DNA from: CAKUFA01 sp963656345
Lineage (GTDB): Bacteria > Bacillota > Clostridia > Christensenellales > Aristaeellaceae
Assembly (NCBI GenBank): GCA_963656345.1
Contig: CAVKHY010000007.1
Span: 1-40,364 of the forward strand
Direction: 5' to 3'
DNA length: 40,364 nucleotides
Shown here in pieces: positions 24,735-31,942 of this stretch (the first letter of the stretch is position 1; each line of letters opens with the position of its first letter). The position numbers and the translations under genes are program-made. The notes beneath the pieces are model-generated. The model searched no databases. It saw only the letters and a program-made list of their open reading frames with translations, and was not told where the DNA came from.

Positions 24735-25211
24735 TCAGGCTTCGGGGGTGTTGTGTTTGTTTTCCGCCACCAGCTTCTGCAATTCCTCCATAAAATCGCT
24801 GATGTCGGTAAACTTGCGGTATACGGCGGCAAAGCGCACGTAGGCGACATCGTTCAGCTTCTTCAGCTCCTCCATGACCATGTCCCCGATGCGCTGGCTG
24901 GGAATCTCTCCATCCGAGGAGCTATAGGCCTGCTGCTCTACCCGCTCCGCCATTTGATCGATTTGTTTCAGGGATACGGGGAGCTTTTCACAGGCATTGA
25001 GCATGCCGCTTTTCACCTTCTGCACATCGAAGGCTTCCCGCCGGCCGTCACGCTTGACGACCATCAGGGGCAGCATTTCAATCTTCTCATAGGTGGTAAA
25101 GCGGCGGCCGCAGTTCACACATTCTCTTCTGCGACGGATGCTGTTGCCGTCCTCGGTGGGGCGGGAGTCGATTACCTTGCTCTCCGTGCAGTTGCAGTAC
25201 TGGCAGCGCAT
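24735..25211 (-). CDS. nrdR: Transcriptional repressor NrdR
   Basis: The 158-residue protein is a full-length NrdR. It has the N-terminal zinc ribbon (MRCQYCN...CVNCGRRFTTYE) and an ATP-cone (VVKRDGRREAFDVQKVKSGM through QRIGDMVMEELKKLNDVAYVRFAAVYRKF). It senses ATP/dATP and represses ribonucleotide reductase operons. In B. subtilis the nrdR (ytcG) gene heads an operon with dnaB and dnaI and is near DnaA-binding sites; here it stands alone with its own terminator. Three DnaA-box-like sequences lie between its promoter and start codon, suggesting replication-linked control. Confidence 0.96.
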   Translation of the reverse strand: MRCQYCNCTESKVIDSRPTEDGNSIRRRRECVNCGRRFTTYEKIEMLPLMVVKRDGRREAFDVQKVKSGMLNACEKLPVSLKQIDQMAERVEQQAYSSSDGEIPSQRIGDMVMEELKKLNDVAYVRFAAVYRKFTDISDFMEELQKLVAENKHNTPEA

Positions 25212-25228
25212 CCTGTCATCCTCTTTCT

Positions 25229-25260
25229 TGTGGAAAAAATGTGGATAAACCTGTGGATAA
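25229..25260 (-). promoter_or_regulatory. Cluster of three DnaA-box-like sites in the nrdR leader
   Basis: On the minus strand, TTATCCACA occurs at 25252-25260 and again at 25240-25248 (exact consensus DnaA boxes, 12 bases apart), followed by TTTTCCACA at 25229-25237. The first box adjoins the -10 and the others cover the initially transcribed region. DnaA bound here would be expected to block transcription. Confidence 0.75.
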
Positions 25261-25289
25261 ATAATAGCATATCCCTGGCAGGTTGTAAA
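25261..25289 (-). promoter_or_regulatory. nrdR promoter
   Basis: Read on the minus strand: TTTACA (25284-25289), a 17-base spacer, TATTAT (25261-25266). The -10 directly abuts the first DnaA-box-like site. Confidence 0.75.
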
Positions 25290-25348
25290 GCTGTCAGCCG
25301 CCCAATTGTAAAATTATTTGCACGCACCGGAAGAAGGGAAAAACTATG

Positions 25349-25377
25349 TTGACGTTTCTGTTTCTTCATGTTATATT
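25349..25377 (+). promoter_or_regulatory. Promoter of the DUF368 gene
   Basis: TTGACG (25349-25354), a 17-base spacer and TATATT (25372-25377) lie 38 bases before the start codon. It is divergent from the nrdR promoter, with 59 bases between the -35 boxes. Confidence 0.8.
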
Positions 25378-25415
25378 GTCAAAGAAAATTTTGAGGCTGG
25401 AGGAGTCACTGAATC

Positions 25416-26288
25416 ATGAAGTTCCTGCTAGATATTCTGCGCGGCCTGGTGATCGGCCTGGCCAACATTATCCCTGGCGTCAGCGGCGGCACGATGATGG
25501 TCTCCATGGGCATCTATGACACGCTGATTCACAGCATCACCCACCTCTTCAAGCAGTTTAAGAAATCCATCATGACCCTGCTGCCCTTCGCCATCGGCAT
25601 GGTAGTGGCCATTGCAGGCCTGAGCTTTGTCATCACCTGGGCATTTGATAATTATCCCCTGCCCACCAATACCCTGTTCATCGGCCTGATTCTGGGCGGC
25701 CTGCCTGCCATCATCAAGCAGCTGAAGGGGGAGAAGATCGGCGCTGTAGGCGGTGTCCTTTTCGTCGCTTTCTTTGCGCTGATCATTGTGCTGCAAATCA
25801 TCCAGAAGGAAAACGTGACCACCATTACTCTGAGCTTTGGGGAAGTGATCAAGCTGGTGTTCCTGGGCGCATTGGCTTCCGCCACCATGGTGATCCCCGG
25901 TGTCAGCGGCTCCATGATCCTCAAGCTCATGGGCTACTATGAGCCTGTGATTGCCAGCATCAAAGGACTGACCAGCTCCCTGTTTGCCGGCAACTGGTCT
26001 GCGGTGCTGGCCAATGTGGGCATCCTGCTGCCCTTCGGTATCGGTATTGTCATTGGCATTTTCGCCATTGCCAAGCTGATTGAGGTGCTGATTGCCAAGT
26101 ACAAGGGCTGGACCTATGCTGCCATTCTGGGGCTTGTGACCGCCAGCCCTGTGGCGATCCTGATGGCAACGGACATGACCGGCGTAACGTTCGTGACGGT
26201 GCTGGTATCCCTGGCCACCTTTGCTGTGGGCTATGTGGTGGCCTATGTGCTTTCTCCTAAGGATGAACCTCTGGCCAAGCAAGCGTAA
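25416..26288 (+). CDS. DUF368 membrane protein, undecaprenyl-phosphate translocase type
   Basis: The 290-residue polytopic protein has about eight membrane segments and the DUF368 family's internal repeat. The first half carries ANIIPGVSGGTMM and the second half MVIPGVSGSMILKLMG, re-entrant-loop motifs typical of the family. DUF368 proteins have been implicated in recycling undecaprenyl phosphate, the lipid carrier for wall synthesis, across the membrane, alongside DedA proteins. The start ATG 25416 has GGAGGAG about ten bases upstream. It is a single gene with its own promoter and terminator. Assignment to the family is firm; the exact transport role is by homology. Confidence 0.9.
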   Translation: MKFLLDILRGLVIGLANIIPGVSGGTMMVSMGIYDTLIHSITHLFKQFKKSIMTLLPFAIGMVVAIAGLSFVITWAFDNYPLPTNTLFIGLILGGLPAIIKQLKGEKIGAVGGVLFVAFFALIIVLQIIQKENVTTITLSFGEVIKLVFLGALASATMVIPGVSGSMILKLMGYYEPVIASIKGLTSSLFAGNWSAVLANVGILLPFGIGIVIGIFAIAKLIEVLIAKYKGWTYAAILGLVTASPVAILMATDMTGVTFVTVLVSLATFAVGYVVAYVLSPKDEPLAKQA

Positions 26289-26352
26289 GCCTTCGGCGAT
26301 TCGACAAGACAGCCGGAGATCAAAGCTGCCTAAGTGGTACAGATTCTCTTTG

Positions 26353-26384
26353 AACGCAGTTTCCTTGATGGGGCTGCGTTTTTT
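26353..26384 (+). terminator. Terminator of the DUF368 gene
   Basis: An AACGCAG/CTGCGTT stem (26353-26359 with 26374-26380), a 14-base loop, and a T-tract that continues from the stem (26379-26384). Confidence 0.8.
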
Positions 26385-26456
26385 GCGCTTGACGGATACA
26401 ACAATGGCAGAGCACTAATTTTTCTACACAGTTTTGTAACATAATCGTCATATCTA

Positions 26457-26485
26457 TTTACAAAACCGTCAACATTTGATATACT
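26457..26485 (+). promoter_or_regulatory. Promoter of the peptidoglycan-binding protein gene
   Basis: TTTACA (26457-26462), a 17-base spacer and TATACT (26480-26485) lie 47 bases before the start codon, in an AT-rich stretch. Confidence 0.78.
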
Positions 26486-26532
26486 TACTTCATCATGAAG
26501 CAATTTTCGGCTTGTGGTAAGGAGGCATACCC

Positions 26533-28392
26533 ATGAACAAGCGCAGGATTCTGCTGCTATTGACACTGGCTGCTTGGCTTGTGTCTGCCGCTGCGCTGGC
26601 AGATACCTACACGGTGCTGCGCTACAACGATACGGGCTCTGCTGTGCAGCAGCTGCAAACGGCGCTGAAGCAGCTGGGCTACAGCGTGGGCAGCGCAGAC
26701 GGCAAGTATGGGTCTGCCACCGAGAAAGCCGTGCGTCAGTTTCAGCAGGATCATGCCCTGACGGTGGACGGCAAGGCAGGACAGCAGACCCAGGCCTTGG
26801 TGTATCAGCTTGCCTCCGGCAGCTCTTCATCAGGCAGCACCTCCACCACCACAAGCAGTTATTTCAGCGGCAATTATGATAAGCTGGAGTATGGCAGCAA
26901 GGGTGCCCGGGTGACCAAGCTGCAGCAAGCCCTGAACCAGTTGGGCTTCAGTGCCGGTAAGGCGGACGGCCGCTACGGTACGGGTACCCAGCAGGCAGTA
27001 ACGGCCTTTCAGCGTGCACAAGGGTTGAATGCGGACGGCAAGGCAGGCAAGCAGACCCTTCAGCGGATGGAGAAAGTATTGTCAGGGGAAGTCAGCAACG
27101 TGACCCCTGCGCCTGCAACGCCTACCCCCACGCCCAATCCTTACGGCACCGTTCCTTCCCGTACCCTGCGCAAGGGCTATCAGGGAGATGACGTGAAAAG
27201 CGTCCAGTCTCGCCTGAAAACGCTGAAATACTACACTGGCAAGGTGGACGGCAAGTACGGCACAGGCACCATGGCGGCGGTGTCTGCCTTCCAGGCGGCC
27301 AACGGTCTCCATGCTGACGGCTTAGCCGGCACATCCACCTATAAAGTGCTGTATTCCGATGGGGCCATTCCCTACAGCCAAACGGTCGTGACGCCGACCC
27401 CTGCCAGCACCGTTCCGGCCAGAACCCTGCGTTCCGGTGATTCCGGGGATGACGTGAAGAACGTCCAGACCCGCCTGAAGACCCTGGGCTACTACACCGG
27501 CACGGTAGACGGCAAGTATGGCACCGGCACGGTGGCAGCCATTGTCACCTTCCAGACCCAGAACGGCCTGAAGGTAGACGGAGCGGCAGGCAGTGGCACC
27601 TACAGTGTGCTCTTCTCTGACAGTGCCAAGGCATATACCAAAACAGAAACAGCGGCACCCACGGCGACTCCGGCTGCAACACCCTCCAGAACCCTTCGCT
27701 CCGGCGACACAGGTGATGATGTGAAGAGCGTGCAGACCCAGCTGAAAACCTTGGGCTATTACACCGGCTCGGTGGATGGCAAGTATGGTTCCGGCACGGT
27801 TTCTGCCATTGTGGCTTTTCAGAAGAACAATAACCTGACCATGGACGGCGTTGCAGGCAGCGGTACGTATAAGGTGTTGTATTCATCTTCTGCCAAGTCT
27901 GCCAGCGACAGCAGCAATTCCGGTTCCAGTGCCACAGCCACAGCCCCTGATAAAAGTCAAATCAAGCTAATGTACTGGTACACGGAAGTGAAGCCCATCC
28001 TGAAGGGCAAGAGCTCTATTTATGTCTATGACCCGGCAACAAGCATTGGCTTCACCCTGCATCTGTATTCCCTGGGCCGCCATGCCGACGTGGAACCCAT
28101 GACCGCCGACGATACGGCCAAGATGATGGAAGCCTTTGGCGGCGTTGTTGCCTGGGAGCCCGTCAAGTTCGTATATGTCCTGCTGCCCAATGGGCAGTGG
28201 ACGGTTGCCACCATGCACAACGTGGCTCACGGCGGACAAAGCATCAAGGATAATAACTTTAACGGACAAAACTGTGTCCACTTCCTGCGGGAAATGTCGG
28301 AATGCGAAGCAGCCGACCCCAAATACGGTGTGACCAACCAGAAAGCTATCCGGGCAGGCTGGAAGGCTCTCACCGGGGAAACAGTGAATTAA
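26533..28392 (+). CDS. Secreted protein with five peptidoglycan-binding repeats and a distinctive C-terminal domain
   Basis: The 619-residue protein has a signal peptide (MNKRR, Leu-rich core, cleavage after ALA). Five PG_binding_1 domains start near residues 28, 120, 208, 297 and 385, each with the pattern (L/V)(R/K)xGxxGxxVxxxQxxLxxLGY...DGxYGxGTxxAVxxFQ. Pro/Thr- and Ser-rich linkers separate them. The C-terminal ~150 residues form a separate domain with YVYDPATSIGFTLHLYSLG, ATMHNVAHGG, NNFNGQNCVHFLREMSECE and DPKYGVTNQ. The conserved His and Cys residues suggest an enzyme, possibly acting on the wall, but I do not recognise the family with certainty. The start has AAGGAGG eight bases upstream. 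It is a single gene flanked by its own promoter and terminator. Confidence 0.88.
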   Translation: MNKRRILLLLTLAAWLVSAAALADTYTVLRYNDTGSAVQQLQTALKQLGYSVGSADGKYGSATEKAVRQFQQDHALTVDGKAGQQTQALVYQLASGSSSSGSTSTTTSSYFSGNYDKLEYGSKGARVTKLQQALNQLGFSAGKADGRYGTGTQQAVTAFQRAQGLNADGKAGKQTLQRMEKVLSGEVSNVTPAPATPTPTPNPYGTVPSRTLRKGYQGDDVKSVQSRLKTLKYYTGKVDGKYGTGTMAAVSAFQAANGLHADGLAGTSTYKVLYSDGAIPYSQTVVTPTPASTVPARTLRSGDSGDDVKNVQTRLKTLGYYTGTVDGKYGTGTVAAIVTFQTQNGLKVDGAAGSGTYSVLFSDSAKAYTKTETAAPTATPAATPSRTLRSGDTGDDVKSVQTQLKTLGYYTGSVDGKYGSGTVSAIVAFQKNNNLTMDGVAGSGTYKVLYSSSAKSASDSSNSGSSATATAPDKSQIKLMYWYTEVKPILKGKSSIYVYDPATSIGFTLHLYSLGRHADVEPMTADDTAKMMEAFGGVVAWEPVKFVYVLLPNGQWTVATMHNVAHGGQSIKDNNFNGQNCVHFLREMSECEAADPKYGVTNQKAIRAGWKALTGETVN

Positions 28393-28398
28393 ATGAAC

Positions 28399-28438
28399 AA
28401 GAGGGAGGAAACGCTGCGTGCGAATCCTCCCTCTTTTG
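28399..28438 (+). terminator. Terminator of the peptidoglycan-binding protein gene
   Basis: An 11-bp stem (28399-28409 with 28425-28435) has a 15-base loop and ends in TTTT. It starts six bases after the stop codon. Confidence 0.85.
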
Positions 28439-28456
28439 GTGCGCCTGGATTGAACC

Positions 28457-29788
28457 TTATCCTTTTGTTGGCAAGGCGGCGGTTTCTTTCTTCATCATGG
28501 CCACCACGTAGAACATGACCACCAGCTCAGTGATGGGCATGACGTACCACAGGGAATCTGCGCTGATGATCGCAGGAAGAAGCAGGATCAATGCGCCGCT
28601 GATGACCAGCCCGCGTGCGACGGATACCACAAAGGCAATGGAGGGCTTCATAATAGCCTGGAAGTAGTAAGTGGAGAAAATGTTCAGGGGCAGCAGCAGG
28701 AAAGACAGGGCATAAGCACGGATAATGCCGGGAGCCATGGCCAGAATCTCGTCGGTGGGGGTCATGAAAATGCGAATGTAGAGCTTTGGCACCGCCATGC
28801 TGAGAACTGTCCAGAACAGGCCGAAAAAGGCCGTCGTCCACAGGGCAAAGCGCAGGGTTTCACGGATGCGGCTGCCCTTGCCTGCACCGTAGTTGGTGGA
28901 GATGATGGGCTGGGCAGCCTGACCCACGCTGTAGGCACAGCATTGTACAAAGGTGCTTACGTTGATGATGGGACCGTAAATGGCCAAGGCATTGGTGCCC
29001 AGGTACTTCATGATCTGCCGATTGAACAGCACGGTCAGGATGCCCATGGCCACGTCAATGAAGAAGGTGGAAAACCCAGTCACGGTGATTTCATGAAGCT
29101 TCCGCAGGATGCCGGCAGGCTTCACAAGCCGCAGGGTGTTGGTCTTTTTCACAAAGTGGGTCAGCATCACAACGAAGGAAAGCGCAGAGCCGATGGCCGT
29201 GGCCAGACCAGCACCATAAATGCCCATGTCGCAGGTAAACACGAAAAAGTAATCGCCGAAAATGTTGAAGATGCCGCCGGCCAGCACCCCAAAGGTAGCC
29301 AAGCCCGGATCGTTGTCATTCCGCAGGAAGGCGGCCAGCATTTGATTGAACAGGAACAGGGGGAAAACCCACAGGATGGGCGCCATGTAGGTTTCAGCCA
29401 TGACCAACAGGCTTTCATCTGCACCGAAAAAGGTGAGCACAGGCTGTTCAAAGCAGAGAATGCCGGCCCAGCTCAAAATGGCCAGCAGCACCGAACCAAT
29501 GACGGAAACGGTAAAGTACTGCATTTCACTGCCGTCATGGACGGCGTTGCTGCCACGCTTGGTGCTGAAAATCACGCTGCCGCCGATACCCATTAGCAGC
29601 CCCAGACTGTAGATGACGTTCCACACGGGAGCCACCACGGCCAGCGCTGCCGTACCGTTGGGGCCGTGATACTGCCCCACCATGGCCATATCCACAACGC
29701 CGTAGATGCAGGAAATCAGCGCACTGCCAAAGGCGGCGCTCAGGTACTTGAAGTAAAGGGACTTGATTTTGCCGTTCAGCAAATCCAT
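28457..29788 (-). CDS. MATE-family efflux transporter
   Basis: The 443-residue protein has twelve hydrophobic segments and the MATE two-bundle layout: MDLLNGKIKSLYFKYLSAAF at the N-terminus, GVVDMAMVGQYHG in helix 2, MGIGGSVIFSTKRG, MLAAFLRNDNDP, then the second half with QAAQPIISTNYGAGK. MATE proteins export drugs or metabolites using Na+ or H+ gradients. The start is ATG 29788 with AAGGAGG upstream; seven extra in-frame codons are not supported. The gene is preceded by a leader containing an intrinsic terminator and an upstream ORF, so its expression is probably controlled by attenuation. The substrate is unknown. Confidence 0.92.
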   Translation of the reverse strand: MDLLNGKIKSLYFKYLSAAFGSALISCIYGVVDMAMVGQYHGPNGTAALAVVAPVWNVIYSLGLLMGIGGSVIFSTKRGSNAVHDGSEMQYFTVSVIGSVLLAILSWAGILCFEQPVLTFFGADESLLVMAETYMAPILWVFPLFLFNQMLAAFLRNDNDPGLATFGVLAGGIFNIFGDYFFVFTCDMGIYGAGLATAIGSALSFVVMLTHFVKKTNTLRLVKPAGILRKLHEITVTGFSTFFIDVAMGILTVLFNRQIMKYLGTNALAIYGPIINVSTFVQCCAYSVGQAAQPIISTNYGAGKGSRIRETLRFALWTTAFFGLFWTVLSMAVPKLYIRIFMTPTDEILAMAPGIIRAYALSFLLLPLNIFSTYYFQAIMKPSIAFVVSVARGLVISGALILLLPAIISADSLWYVMPITELVVMFYVVAMMKKETAALPTKG

Positions 29789-29861
29789 GTTCGTTCCTCC
29801 TTTTTGCAAAAAAGAGCCGGATCAGGAACAGACATTTCAGTCTGCGCCTTATCCGGCTCAT
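29535..29861 (-). CDS. Upstream ORF of the MATE leader (Arg-rich N-terminus, possible leader peptide)
   Basis: ATG 29861 follows AAGGA with short spacing and opens a frame beginning MSRIRRRLKCLFLI. The ATG overlaps the 5' arm of the leader terminator. The frame runs through the MATE start out of frame and stops only at 29535 (108 codons), so only its first part can be a meaningful leader. Arg/Lys-X-Arg/Lys motifs such as RIR and RLK are known to favour macrolide-dependent ribosome stalling in leader peptides of resistance genes. A ribosome paused on these codons would cover the 5' arm of the terminator and let transcription continue. This is a hypothesis from arrangement. Confidence 0.45.
   Translation of the reverse strand: MSRIRRRLKCLFLIRLFFAKRRNEHGFAERQNQVPLLQVPERRLWQCADFLHLRRCGYGHGGAVSRPQRYGSAGRGGSRVERHLQSGAANGYRRQRDFQHQAWQQRRP
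29808..29859 (-). terminator. Attenuator (intrinsic terminator) in the MATE leader
   Basis: Read on the minus strand: GAGCCGGAT (29851-29859) pairs with ATCCGGCTC (29814-29822), enclosing an inner CAGAC/GTCTG hairpin, then six Ts (29808-29813). It lies after the MATE promoter and 20 bases before the start codon, so it must be bypassed for expression. Confidence 0.88.
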
Positions 29862-29899
29862 GTTTCCTTGAACAGATTGCCCTCCGACGAACAAGTGCC

Positions 29900-29927
29900 A
29901 TTGTAACAGATTCAAATGGATTGTCAA
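29900..29927 (-). promoter_or_regulatory. MATE gene promoter
   Basis: Read on the minus strand: TTGACA (29922-29927), a 16-base spacer, TACAAT (29900-29905). The leader would be about 105 bases long, with a start near 29893. Confidence 0.8.
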
Positions 29928-30050
29928 GGGGCAATTTACAAAAGGGTAACGATCCCTGCGGTCAGGGCTGTGGATGTTGGTTACAAACGAATCACACTAT
30001 TGATGCAAAAGGAAGGGGAAAAGATTGATCCGCCGCCGATCTGATGAGTA

Positions 30051-30374
30051 TCAGAAGACCACCACCAGCAGCATCTTGAACCGCTCCTGACCGAACACGG
30101 CATGGGGATGACCGGCAGGCATCACGATGGATTCACCTTCGTGAAGCTCATAGTCCACACCGTCGATGGTGATCCGCCCCACGCCGTCCAGGCAGGTAAC
30201 AAAGGCGTCCCCACCGGAAGCGTGGGTGCTGATTTCCTCGCCCTTGTCAAAGGAAAACAGGGTAACGCTGACGGCACGGTTCTGTGCCAGCGTCTTGCTG
30301 ACCACCTGACCATCCTGATAAGCTACCTGATCCTTCAGCACCAGAACCTCAGATTTATCAATGTTCTTCATCAT
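30051..30374 (-). CDS. Cupin-domain protein
   Basis: This 107-residue single-domain cupin has motif 1 in STHASGGDAFVTCLDGVGR and motif 2 in GESIVMPAGHPHAVFG, with His residues that could hold a metal. Small cupins of this kind are common beside ferredoxin and Crp/Fnr genes in anaerobic Clostridia, where their role is not defined; redox or metal sensing has been suggested by context. The start is ATG 30374 (or ATG 30371), with AAGGAG ten bases upstream. It is the second gene of the ferredoxin operon, 18 bases after the ferredoxin stop. Confidence 0.85.
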   Translation of the reverse strand: MMKNIDKSEVLVLKDQVAYQDGQVVSKTLAQNRAVSVTLFSFDKGEEISTHASGGDAFVTCLDGVGRITIDGVDYELHEGESIVMPAGHPHAVFGQERFKMLLVVVF

Positions 30375-30392
30375 GGGAAACTTTCTCCTTCA

Positions 30393-31112
30393 TTATCGGT
30401 CAATGATGTGACCGTCAATGGAAATGGTGACTACTTGCCAGGGAATGAACTTGCCGCTTTGCTGCAGGGCTTTCTTGGCAGCCATCTCCAGGCCGCCGCA
30501 GCAGGGAACCTCCATGCGCACAACGGTGACGCTCTTAATGTCGTTGCTGCGGATGATCTCCGTCAGCTTTTCACTGTAATCAACAGCATCCAGCTTGGGG
30601 CAGCCGATGAGGGTAATCCGTCCCTGCATGAATTCCTGATGCATGCTGGCATAAGCGTAGGCTGTGCAGTCGGCGGCAATGAGCAGCTTTGCGCCTGTGA
30701 AATAGGGCGCATTGATGGGAACAAGCTTGATCTGGCAGGGCCACTGACCCAGCTGAGAGGTCACTGCAGTGCCGGATGCCTGCACAGGCGCACCGGCCTG
30801 GGGATGCAGCTGCCGCATCTGCTTGCCGGGGCAGCCGTGGAAAGCAGGGGCTTCCACCGTCTTCTGCTGCTCTTTCCTGGCTTTGTTGGCCATAACGGCA
30901 GCCTCATCATAGGCGGCGGCTTCCCGCTCGGTAAAGGTAATGGCGCCGGTGGGGCAGTTGGGCAGGCAGTCGCCCATGCCGTCGCAATAGTCGTCCCGCA
31001 TGAGCTTGGCTTTGCCGTTTACCATTTCAATGGCATTCTCGTGGCAGGCGCTTGCGCAGGCGCCGCAGCCGTTGCACTTGTCTTCATCGATGTGGATAAT
31101 TCTGCGGATCAT
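30393..31112 (-). CDS. 4Fe-4S ferredoxin-type protein
   Basis: The 239-residue protein has an N-terminal two-cluster ferredoxin domain. The first cluster motif is CNGCGACASAC and the second is CDGMGDCLPNCP, a variant in which the second CxxC position differs slightly. A ~150-residue domain follows with GCPGKQMRQL, LIAADCTAYAYASMHQEFM, LIGCPKLD and VPCCGGLE, rich in conserved Cys. This is the known 'ATP-binding/4Fe-4S binding protein' that occurs with a Crp/Fnr regulator and a cupin. It may take part in electron transfer or redox sensing. ATG 31112 has AAAGGAGG ten bases upstream. It diverges from the Crp/Fnr gene, which probably controls it. Confidence 0.88.
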   Translation of the reverse strand: MIRRIIHIDEDKCNGCGACASACHENAIEMVNGKAKLMRDDYCDGMGDCLPNCPTGAITFTEREAAAYDEAAVMANKARKEQQKTVEAPAFHGCPGKQMRQLHPQAGAPVQASGTAVTSQLGQWPCQIKLVPINAPYFTGAKLLIAADCTAYAYASMHQEFMQGRITLIGCPKLDAVDYSEKLTEIIRSNDIKSVTVVRMEVPCCGGLEMAAKKALQQSGKFIPWQVVTISIDGHIIDR

Positions 31113-31156
31113 GATGAACTCCTCCTTTGAACTCCCCGAGGGCGTCAATGTTTTGC

Positions 31157-31185
31157 TTGATTCAACATCCTTAGTATAGTACAAT
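31157..31185 (+). promoter_or_regulatory. Promoter of the Crp/Fnr-family gene
   Basis: TTGATT (31157-31162), a 17-base spacer and TACAAT (31180-31185) lie 42 bases before the start. On the opposite strand a -10-like TACTAT (31176-31181) without a good -35 probably serves the ferredoxin operon, so the two promoters overlap. Confidence 0.65.
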
Positions 31186-31199
31186 CACTGCAGAACATC

Positions 31200-31215
31200 C
31201 GTTGTTTTAACAACG
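31200..31215. promoter_or_regulatory. 16-bp palindrome, candidate Crp/Fnr operator
   Basis: CGTTGTT-TT-AACAACG is a perfect inverted repeat with 7-base arms. It lies at about +9 to +24 of the plus-strand transcript, and about 40 bases upstream of the predicted ferredoxin start, which is the class II activator position. It could therefore repress the regulator and activate the ferredoxin operon. Confidence 0.65.
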
Positions 31216-31227
31216 AAAGGAGCACGC

Positions 31228-31901
31228 ATGGGAAAAATGACTGCGCCCTTGCTGGCAGGGCTGACGGAAGAAGAACAGCAGCAAATGCTGGCAAGTCCCT
31301 GCTGCCGCCAAGCGGCCTATCAAAAAGGAGAAACCATTTTCCGTGCCGGCACCATGACCAAGGAAATGGGCATGGTGCTCAGTGGCATGGTGTACATTGA
31401 AAACATTGACCTGTGGGGCGACCGTTCCATTCTCAGTAGCGTTTCCGAAGGGCAGGTATTTGGGGAAACCTATGCCCTTTGCCGGGAACCGCTGATGGTG
31501 GATGCCGTGACGGCGGAGGACTGCATCCTTCTGTTCCTGCATGCGGACAAGCTTCTGCAGGCGCAGGAAGCCCGGGAGCCTTGGGCGGTGAAGATCATGG
31601 GGAATATGCTGCGGGTAGCCATGCAGAAGAACCTGACCCTGTCCACCCGCATTTCTTCTGCACCTCCGGGAAAACCATCCGCAGCCGACTGCTGACCTAC
31701 TTGACCTATCAGTCCGTGAAAAACGGAAGCGCCACTTTTCAAATTCCCTTCAATCGGCAGCAGTTGGCAGATTACCTGAACCTTGACCGAAGCGCCCTGT
31801 CAAAAGAACTGGGGAAAATGCAGCAGGAAGGGCTGATCTCCTTCTACAAAAATTCTTTCAAGCTGTGTCAAGGCCTGGCGTCTAGCGATACAAAGCAATA
31901 G
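31228..31901 (+). pseudogene. Crp/Fnr-family regulator, frameshifted
   Basis: The first frame (31228-31695) gives the cyclic-nucleotide-binding-type sensor domain (ETIFRAGTMTKEMGMVLSGMV, GQVFGETYAL) and the dimer helix up to NLTLSTRIS, then runs into a premature stop. The helix-turn-helix (RQQLADYLNLDRSALSKELGKM) and C-terminus lie in another frame ending at 31901. The break falls around 31649-31665 in CATTTCTTCTGC; a 2-base insertion relative to family spacing, or a 1-base loss, would explain it. No slippery heptamer is evident. It may be a real inactivation, a sequencing error or strain mixture. The start is ATG 31228 with AAAGGAG. Classical Fnr iron-sulfur Cys spacing is absent, so the signal is unknown. 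Confidence 0.85.
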
Positions 31902-31904
31902 AAA

Positions 31905-31929
31905 GACGCAGACGATGTACGCCTGCGCC
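31905..31929 (-). terminator. Weak terminator between convergent genes
   Basis: An imperfect 10-bp stem (31905-31914 with 31920-31929, eight pairs) is followed by TTTCTATTG on the minus strand. It would serve the MFS gene, which ends 14 bases away. Confidence 0.45.
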
Positions 31930-31942
31930 AATAGAATTAAAT

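Noticed and set aside
29814..29859. A known metabolite riboswitch (such as guanidine or manganese types) in the MATE leader
   Set aside because: I see no conserved aptamer core of those classes; the leader is short and its only features are the uORF and the terminator.
31649..31665. Programmed ribosomal frameshift in the Crp/Fnr gene
   Set aside because: No X-XXY-YYZ heptamer, and no downstream stimulatory hairpin or internal Shine-Dalgarno sequence was recognised; a mutation or assembly error is simpler.
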